Shown piece by piece: positions 27,101-32,216 of a DNA stretch of 32,216 nucleotides. Each line of letters starts with the position of its first letter. Positions within the stretch are counted from its first letter, which is position 1. Position numbers and translations under genes: made by a program. Where the stretch lies: the NCBI GenBank assembly GCA_903825575.1, contig CAIKAW010000020.1:1-32216 (forward strand), in the 5' to 3' direction. This DNA comes from an uncultured bacterium (GTDB lineage: Bacteria; Actinomycetota; Actinomycetes; S36-B12; CAIKAW01). A model generated the notes under the pieces. That model ran no database searches, had not been told where the DNA came from, and was given only the letters and a program-made list of their open reading frames with translations.

Positions 27101-28243
27101 CTATCCGCCTACGAACACCCTGGGCACACGCGGCCCGATTCGCGTGACGATTTCATAGTTAATAGTGCCGCAAACTGCGGCCCAATCTTCGGCCGTCGGT
27201 TCACCGCGATCCGCTCGCCCGAAAACGATAACCTCCGTGCCATCAGCGACCGGCTCGGACCCAAGGTCGATCACTACTTGGTCCATGCAGACCCGACCAG
27301 TGATCGTCCGCCGCTGACCGCCAACGAGCAGTGGTCCTACGTTTCCGGCTGCCCGCGGAATCCCGTCGGCGTACCCCAGCGGCAATAACCCCAAGTGGGT
27401 GGGCGAAGCGGTGGTCGCAATATGGCCGTATGACACCCCAGTGCCAGCGGGGACGTGTTTAACCAGAATCAACTTTCCCGCCAATGTCATCACCGGCACC
27501 AGCCCGATCTCGGCCGCAATCCCAACTTCAGGACCAGGCGATAGTCCGTATACCCCGACGCCGATGCGCACCATGTCGAAGTGGGTATCAGCCCGAGTGA
27601 TGGTTGCCGCCGTGTTTGCCAGATGGCGCACCTCTGGGTGCAATCCACGGCGCTCAGCCAAGTCCAGCGCGTCTCGAAATCTTTCCAGCGCCAGATCGAT
27701 TGTCGGATGCCGCGGCTGATCTGCGTATGCGAGGTGAGACCAAATACCGACAACTTCAATCGCACCGGTTGCGGACAAGCCCGCGGCTCGATCAACGAAT
27801 GCCGGCCAATCTGCCGGTGTGGCTCCGTTGCGAGCCAACCCAGTGTCGATCTTCAGATGCACGCGCGCAACGCGGCCTACTTCCAGAGCCGCCGCGGCAA
27901 TTTCATCCAAAATGCCAACCGACGCAGCCGAAAGATCAATGTCGGCCTCGATCGCGGCCCGCCAAGGTTCGCCGACCCCTACCAGCCACGCCAACAGCCG
28001 GCCCGAAACGCCAGCCTTGCGCAATTCAAACGCTTCAGTTAGCAGCGCGACACCGAGCCACTGGGCACCCGCCTGTTGGGCAGCCACCGCACATCCAACG
28101 AGACCATGGCCATAGGCGTCGGCTTTTACCACCGCCAGCGCTTGGGCCGTGGGTGCAAGCCCGCGAAGGAGTTCCACGTTGTGCCTCAGCGCCGCCAGGT
28201 CGATCCTGGCTTCAGCTGGAAGTGCTACCGAATGTGATGTCAA
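27101..28243 (-). CDS. alr: Alanine racemase
   Basis: Alr is the PLP enzyme that makes D-alanine for peptidoglycan. It is 380 aa, with the PLP lysine K40 in VVKADAYGHG, the second catalytic base Y272 in GVSYGHIA, and the fold-type III barrel and C-terminal beta domain (GRVCMDQVVIDLG) intact. The TTG start at 28243 is supported by GAAGAA upstream and by the distance to K40, which is standard. It precedes the hydrolase by three bases and follows nnrE/nnrD by 37 bases. Confidence 0.96.
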   Translation of the reverse strand: MTSHSVALPAEARIDLAALRHNVELLRGLAPTAQALAVVKADAYGHGLVGCAVAAQQAGAQWLGVALLTEAFELRKAGVSGRLLAWLVGVGEPWRAAIEADIDLSAASVGILDEIAAAALEVGRVARVHLKIDTGLARNGATPADWPAFVDRAAGLSATGAIEVVGIWSHLAYADQPRHPTIDLALERFRDALDLAERRGLHPEVRHLANTAATITRADTHFDMVRIGVGVYGLSPGPEVGIAAEIGLVPVMTLAGKLILVKHVPAGTGVSYGHIATTASPTHLGLLPLGYADGIPRAAGNVGPLLVGGQRRTITGRVCMDQVVIDLGSEPVADGTEVIVFGRADRGEPTAEDWAAVCGTINYEIVTRIGPRVPRVFVGG

Positions 28244-28280
28244 CGAGATCTTCTTCCGTGGCCGCGAATCAAATCGAGGT

Positions 28281-29804
28281 TCAGCCTACGGGCAGCCCGG
28301 CGCCAGCAAGCGCCCGCGGCAGCGCGGCGAGCACATCCGATGCCGTAACTGGACCGGTCCCCGATTCAAGTTCCGATTGGCCGCCAGCCCCCAGGCTGGC
28401 TGCGCGCCCTGCTAATCCATGGACCCAGGCGGCAGCCGCTGCCAGTTCTGTTGCTCGAGCTGCACTGAGCGACCCGGCAGCCACAGCATGTGCCAGCGCC
28501 GAACCAAGTAGGCCCGCAAGGACGTCACCAGTTCCAGCAGTCGCCAGCGCCGAACTGCCCGAACGCACGACGTAGCCAGCGGCGCCGTCCGGCGGTGCAA
28601 CCAACGTCGTCGGCCCCTTAGCAAGTACGACGCAACGCAGTTCCTCAGCTACCCGACGCACCAGCGTCAACCGGTCATGACTTGGTGCCAATGTCAGCGG
28701 CCCGATCAACCGATCTAGTTCCCGATCGTGCGGAGTAAGAATCGTCAATGCTGTGCGGCTGCGAAGCAGTTCAAGTAACTCGGACGATCCCGATAGCAGC
28801 GTTAGCGCATCGGCGTCGATGACGATTGGTTCCGGTGCCGTTAGCACCGAGTGGAATTGCTCGCCTGCCAACGAGTCCGTGCCTAATCCTGGGCCAACTA
28901 TCCAAGCCTGTACTCGCCCTGGGACTGCTACCACTTCGGGCCAGCGGGCCTGTACCTGTTCGGCTGCAGCACCGGCGTAGCGCACGTAGCCGGCACCGCC
29001 GAGCCGTGCCGCTCCGGTAGCAAGAACTGCAGCACCCGGGTAGGCCCCAGAACCGGCGACGACGCCGACAACCCCACGCGAGTACTTGTCGCTGGTGGAC
29101 GGCGAACTTGCGAACCAGCGCGCAGCTTCTGGCGGTCCGACCGAACGCCACGACGCCGGCTCGTCCCAGTTCCCAGCCAGACCAATGTCGATCACTTCGA
29201 CAACACCAGCTAACTCTGCCGCCGGCCAAAGAACGTGTGCTGGCTTTCGGGCACCGAACGTGACCGTCACATTTGCTCGGAAGACCGCCGCCGGATCGGG
29301 GATTTCTCCGGTATCCGCTAGCACTCCGCTCGGCAAATCAACCGCCACGCGCAGTCCACCGCCCGCCACCGCCGCATTGGCAAGAACAGCCGCCTCAGGT
29401 GTCAGCGGTCCATGGTTTCCAAGCCCAACAATTCCGTCAATTACTAAGTCAGCCGCAAGCAATAGTCCGGTAGCTGCCTCCGCAGTAACAAACCGACCAC
29501 CTGCCGCCAGAAGGGCAGTTGTTCCACCATCGTGCGTTTCTCCAGAGCCGACGGAAACCGCGTTAGTGCGAGCGCCGCGCCGGGCAAGTACAGCGCCGGC
29601 GTAAAGCGCATCTGCACCGTTATTGCCCGAACCCACAAGGAGCACGACTTGCGCCCCGTAGACACCACCGCTAGATCGCAGCAGACGAGCACACGTCGCC
29701 GCCAAGCCTGCCGAGGCGCGCGCCATGAGCTCACCTTCGGGCAACCGTGCAAGCAGTTTGTCCTCTGCCGAGCGCACTTCGGCCGCAAAACGAATCTCGG
29801 TCAT
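28281..29804 (-). CDS. nnrD: Bifunctional NAD(P)HX epimerase / ADP-dependent dehydratase
   Basis: This enzyme repairs hydrated NADH/NADPH. The N-terminal half (1-215) is the NnrE epimerase, with GSGNNGAD at 58-65 and DLPSG at 156-160. The C-terminal half (225-507) is the NnrD dehydratase of the ribokinase type, with GSGAYPGAAVLA, LTPHDREL and the nucleotide/catalytic G424-T-G-D427-V-L-A-G loop. The 507 aa length is normal for the fused form. The ATG overlaps the acpS stop as ATGA. The order glmS-acpS-nnr-alr is usual in actinobacteria. Confidence 0.95.
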   Translation of the reverse strand: MTEIRFAAEVRSAEDKLLARLPEGELMARASAGLAATCARLLRSSGGVYGAQVVLLVGSGNNGADALYAGAVLARRGARTNAVSVGSGETHDGGTTALLAAGGRFVTAEAATGLLLAADLVIDGIVGLGNHGPLTPEAAVLANAAVAGGGLRVAVDLPSGVLADTGEIPDPAAVFRANVTVTFGARKPAHVLWPAAELAGVVEVIDIGLAGNWDEPASWRSVGPPEAARWFASSPSTSDKYSRGVVGVVAGSGAYPGAAVLATGAARLGGAGYVRYAGAAAEQVQARWPEVVAVPGRVQAWIVGPGLGTDSLAGEQFHSVLTAPEPIVIDADALTLLSGSSELLELLRSRTALTILTPHDRELDRLIGPLTLAPSHDRLTLVRRVAEELRCVVLAKGPTTLVAPPDGAAGYVVRSGSSALATAGTGDVLAGLLGSALAHAVAAGSLSAARATELAAAAAWVHGLAGRAASLGAGGQSELESGTGPVTASDVLAALPRALAGAGLPVG

Positions 29805-30181
29805 ACCAGCCCCCTCCCCTCGGCAACAACCATCGCCACCGCGGCACCTCCATCATGACTGAGCGAGACGTGCCAAGAATCGATGCCCAATCCAGCTGCG
29901 GTCGCGGCCACTGCGCCGATAAGTACCAACGTCGGCCGTCCTGAGTCGGCCTGAAGAACTTCAACCTCGTGCCACGAAAGTCCCGCTGGCGCTCCCAGTG
30001 CCTTCGCGACAGCTTCTTTCGCTGCGAATCGGGCGGCAAGTGAATTCGCCGGTCGCAACCTTCCATCGGGCCCGGCTGACTCACCAGGCAGGAACAGACG
30101 ATCCACGATCGCGGGCATGCGCTCGATCGTCTCGGCAAACCTAGAGACATTCACCATGTCAATCCCGATGCCGATAATCAA
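29801..30181 (-). CDS. acpS: Holo-[acyl-carrier-protein] synthase
   Basis: AcpS moves 4'-phosphopantetheine from CoA to a Ser of apo-ACP. At 126 aa it is the typical small trimeric form. The N-terminal GIGIDMVNVSRF has the Mg-binding Asp, and ARFAAKEAVAKALG carries the Glu/Lys of the active site. The start is TTG with GGAG seven bases upstream. It begins 12 bases after glmS and overlaps nnrD by four bases. Confidence 0.95.
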   Translation of the reverse strand: MIIGIGIDMVNVSRFAETIERMPAIVDRLFLPGESAGPDGRLRPANSLAARFAAKEAVAKALGAPAGLSWHEVEVLQADSGRPTLVLIGAVAATAAGLGIDSWHVSLSHDGGAAVAMVVAEGRGLV

Positions 30182-30193
30182 GACTGGGCTCCG

Positions 30194-32041
30194 CTACTCG
30201 ACTGTGACACTCTTGGCAAGGTTGCGCGGCTGATCCACGTCGTGTCCCTTTGCAGTGGCCAACTCACAGGCCAGTACTTGCAGCGGAATCGTTGCTACCA
30301 AAGGCTGCAACAACGTCGGACACACGGGAACACGAATCAGGTGGTCCGCCCACGCCTCGACGGATTCATCGCCTTCTTCAGCGATAACGATTGTGAGTGC
30401 ACCTCTGGCTCTAACTTCCTGAATGTTAGAAACGATCTTGTCGTGGATCACGCTGCGGCCCAATGGCGACGGCACGATCACGACGACCGGAGTTCCTGGT
30501 TCAAGCAACGCGATCGGTCCATGCTTCAACTCGCCGGCAGCGAAACCCTCGGCATGCATGTACGCAAGTTCCTTAAGTTTCAACGCACCTTCCAGCGCAA
30601 CCGGGAAACCGACGTGACGGCCAATGAACAGCACCGACGTTGCGTCCTTGAGCTGGCGGGCAAGTTCGCGTACCGGTTCGACAGTGTCGAGCACAATGTC
30701 GACCTTTCGGGGCATGTCGGCCAGTTCGCGAATAATCGCGCGCACCTCGTCGCCAAACTTGTCGCCTCGTACCTGTGCGAGGTAAAGGCCGACCAAGTAG
30801 ACGGCGACAACCTGCGTTGTGAATGCCTTAGTCGACGCAACCGCAACCTCAGGTCCGGCGTGCGTGTACAACACTGCGTCGCTCTCGCGAGGAATCGTCG
30901 AGCCGTTTGTGTTGCAGATTGCCAATACGCGCGCACCCTGTTCGCGGGCGTAACGAACGGCCATCAACGTGTCCATCGTTTCCCCGGACTGCGAAATGGC
31001 GATGACGAGTGTGCGACGGCCAAGGATCGGATCGCGGTAGCGGAATTCGCTGGCTAGTTCTACTTCGCAAGGAATCCGAGTCCAGTGTTCAATTGCATAC
31101 TTAGCAATCATGCCGGCGTGATAGGCCGTACCGCAGGCCGTGATTACGACCTTGTCTATATCGCGCAGTGCTTCTTCCGGCAGCCCGAGGTCGAGGCGCA
31201 ATTCGCCATTTGGGCCAATTCGTCCGAGCAGGGTGTCTGCCACTGCCTTGGGCTGCTCGGCAATCTCCTTGAGCATGAACAGGTCGTATCCACCCTTCTC
31301 GGCGGCTGAAGCATCCCAATCAACCCGGAACGCCCGCACCTCTACGGGATTCCCGGCAAAGTCCGTCACGAGCACCGAGTCAGCGCGCAACTCGATCACC
31401 TGATCCTGACCAAGTTCGAGAGCATCGCGTGTGTACTCAATGAACGCGGCCACATCCGAAGCCATGAACATCTCGCCATCACCAACCCCCACAACTAGGG
31501 GTGAGTTACGTCGAGCGCCAACCACAAGATCTGGGGAGCGAGAGTCGATTGCTACCAGCGTAAACGCGCCTTCGAGACGGGCGCACACTGCGCGCATAGC
31601 GTCCGCGAGACTGCCGCCGGCACGTTCGACCGCTTCCTCCAACAGGTGCGCGGCGACCTCGGTGTCGGTGTCCGAATCCAACGAATGCCCGCCGGCCGAA
31701 AGCTCGGCCCGCAATTCGGCGAAGTTCTCGATGATGCCGTTGTGGATCACGGCTATCCGGCCACTGCAGTCCACGTGCGGATGCGCATTCGCGTCGTTTG
31801 GAACGCCATGCGTGGCCCAGCGCGTGTGCCCAATCCCGGTGGTGCTTTCCGGCAACGGTTCAGCGCCAAGCAGGCTCTCAAGGTTGACCAACTTGCCCGC
31901 GCGCTTTCGGGTCACGAGCACCGAATCGGAGACGACTGCGACACCAGCCGAGTCATATCCGCGGTACTCCAACCGACGCAAGCCCGAGACAACTACCTCT
32001 AAGGCTTGCTTTGCCCCCACATATCCCACGATTCCGCACAT
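30194..32041 (-). CDS. glmS: Glutamine-fructose-6-phosphate aminotransferase (isomerising)
   Basis: GlmS makes glucosamine-6-phosphate for UDP-GlcNAc, peptidoglycan and mycothiol. It is 615 aa. The N-terminal Ntn glutaminase begins MCGIVGYVG with the nucleophile Cys2 (exposed after Met removal), followed by RRLEYRGYDSAG and GHTRWATHG. Two SIS sugar-isomerase domains follow (TACGTAYHAG, ISQSGETMDTL, FIGRHVG), and the tail ends PRNLAKSVTVE as usual. No glmS ribozyme-like leader exists; only 31 bases separate it from the preceding gene. It lacks a ribosome site and has a TACGCT box seven bases upstream, so a leaderless mRNA is possible. Confidence 0.97.
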   Translation of the reverse strand: MCGIVGYVGAKQALEVVVSGLRRLEYRGYDSAGVAVVSDSVLVTRKRAGKLVNLESLLGAEPLPESTTGIGHTRWATHGVPNDANAHPHVDCSGRIAVIHNGIIENFAELRAELSAGGHSLDSDTDTEVAAHLLEEAVERAGGSLADAMRAVCARLEGAFTLVAIDSRSPDLVVGARRNSPLVVGVGDGEMFMASDVAAFIEYTRDALELGQDQVIELRADSVLVTDFAGNPVEVRAFRVDWDASAAEKGGYDLFMLKEIAEQPKAVADTLLGRIGPNGELRLDLGLPEEALRDIDKVVITACGTAYHAGMIAKYAIEHWTRIPCEVELASEFRYRDPILGRRTLVIAISQSGETMDTLMAVRYAREQGARVLAICNTNGSTIPRESDAVLYTHAGPEVAVASTKAFTTQVVAVYLVGLYLAQVRGDKFGDEVRAIIRELADMPRKVDIVLDTVEPVRELARQLKDATSVLFIGRHVGFPVALEGALKLKELAYMHAEGFAAGELKHGPIALLEPGTPVVVIVPSPLGRSVIHDKIVSNIQEVRARGALTIVIAEEGDESVEAWADHLIRVPVCPTLLQPLVATIPLQVLACELATAKGHDVDQPRNLAKSVTVE

Positions 32042-32048
32042 GGGTTTG

Positions 32049-32076
32049 AGCGTACCCGGCCCAAGGATCCAGTCAG
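32049..32076 (-). promoter_or_regulatory. Candidate glmS promoter giving a leaderless mRNA
   Basis: CTGACT (32071-32076) and TACGCT (32049-32054) on the minus strand are 16 bases apart, and the -10 is seven bases from the ATG. The -35 overlaps the stop codon of the upstream gene. Confidence 0.4.
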
Positions 32077-32216
32077 GCCCGGTCCTTGCCCTTCGCGCGA
32101 CTGACTTTGCCCGAACCCAGCGACGAAAGGTCAGCTAGGAAGCCAACGGCCACGAGCGCCCAGCCAAAACCCGAAACATGTGTACTCGGAGACCAGACCG
32201 CGACCCAGGCAAGTGC
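32073..32216 (-). CDS. C-terminal end of a small membrane protein (partial)
   Basis: An open frame enters from the right edge and ends with TGA at 32073-32075. The visible 47 residues comprise one Trp-rich hydrophobic stretch (ALAWVAVWSP), a second hydrophobic segment (GFGWALVAVGFLADL) and a Lys/Arg-rich cytoplasmic-looking tail (GKVSRAKGKDRA). This pattern fits the end of a polytopic membrane protein. The start lies outside the window, and the family cannot be named from this piece. It is 31 bases upstream of glmS on the same strand. Confidence 0.6.
   Translation of the reverse strand, partial: ALAWVAVWSPSTHVSGFGWALVAVGFLADLSSLGSGKVSRAKGKDRA

Noticed and set aside
27604-28575. Plus-strand 323-codon open frame opposite alr and nnrD
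   Set aside because: It is antisense to two well-supported genes; the Pro/Arg/Ser/Ala-rich product and lack of a ribosome site mark it as a high-GC shadow frame.
32042-32072. glmS ribozyme or riboswitch leader
   Set aside because: Only 31 bases separate glmS from the upstream gene. That is too short for a glmS ribozyme, and those belong to Firmicutes.

Overview
The window is a gene-dense piece of a chromosome from a high-GC Gram-positive bacterium (class Actinomycetes; base composition about 60 % GC by eye). The evidence is a WhiB-family Fe-S regulator, a BldM-type orphan response regulator, a GroEL1 with a His-rich tail, paired guaB/guaB3, a DUF6350 (PerM-like) membrane protein, frequent GTG and TTG starts, and TANNNT-type -10 boxes. 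Gene order follows a core actinobacterial neighbourhood. From memory, the left half matches the M. tuberculosis block uvrD1-sucC-sucD-perM-purN-purH, and the right half matches the block guaA/choD/guaB3/guaB2/whiB3/groEL1/groES/tsaD-rimI-tsaB-tsaE/alr/glmS. These are two loci in Mycobacterium but lie near each other in Streptomyces. I see no tRNA, rRNA, insertion sequence, prophage, CRISPR array or integration scar, and no gene-free stretch longer than about 200 bases.

Layout, reading the mostly minus-strand genes in their own direction from right to left. (i) 32216-23348: the end of a membrane protein gene, then glmS, acpS, nnrE/nnrD, alr, an alpha/beta hydrolase, tsaE, tsaB, rimI and tsaD. 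This is a tightly packed run for amino-sugar and cell-wall precursors, carrier-protein activation, NAD(P)HX repair, D-alanine, tRNA t6A and S18 acetylation. (ii) 22091-23329 (+): a methyltransferase with a THUMP-like domain, divergent from groES. (iii) 21888-19889: groES-groEL1 behind two CIRCE operators and a good promoter, with a strong hairpin between the two cistrons. (iv) 19797-16848: a regulatory island. whiB (whiD/whiB3 type, +) diverges from a minus-strand series of a MerR regulator with a cobalamin photoreceptor-like domain, an unassigned TPR-like protein, and bldM. (v) 16755-10798: a guanine-nucleotide operon, guaB-guaB3-GMC oxidoreductase-guaA. (vi) 10033-10752 (+): a PIG-L deacetylase. 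(vii) 9943-7187: pcrA and a stand-alone B12-binding subunit of methylmalonyl-CoA mutase type. (viii) 7105-5045: sucC-sucD. (ix) 4992-2376: DUF6350 and two RDD membrane proteins. (x) 2285-106: purN-purH.

Purine synthesis is covered at both ends: purN-purH make IMP, and guaB and guaA convert IMP to XMP and GMP. The B12 subunit beside sucCD fits the route from propionate through succinyl-CoA to succinate.

The most unusual part is the regulatory island. A predicted AdoCbl sensor keeps the Wx9EH and ExH cobalamin motifs of CarH/LitR photoreceptors and lies upstream, on the same strand, of an unassigned TPR protein and a developmental regulator (BldM). All of them face a second developmental regulator gene (whiD/whiB3 type). 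A light- or B12-responsive input to BldM/WhiB regulation is an inference that can be tested.
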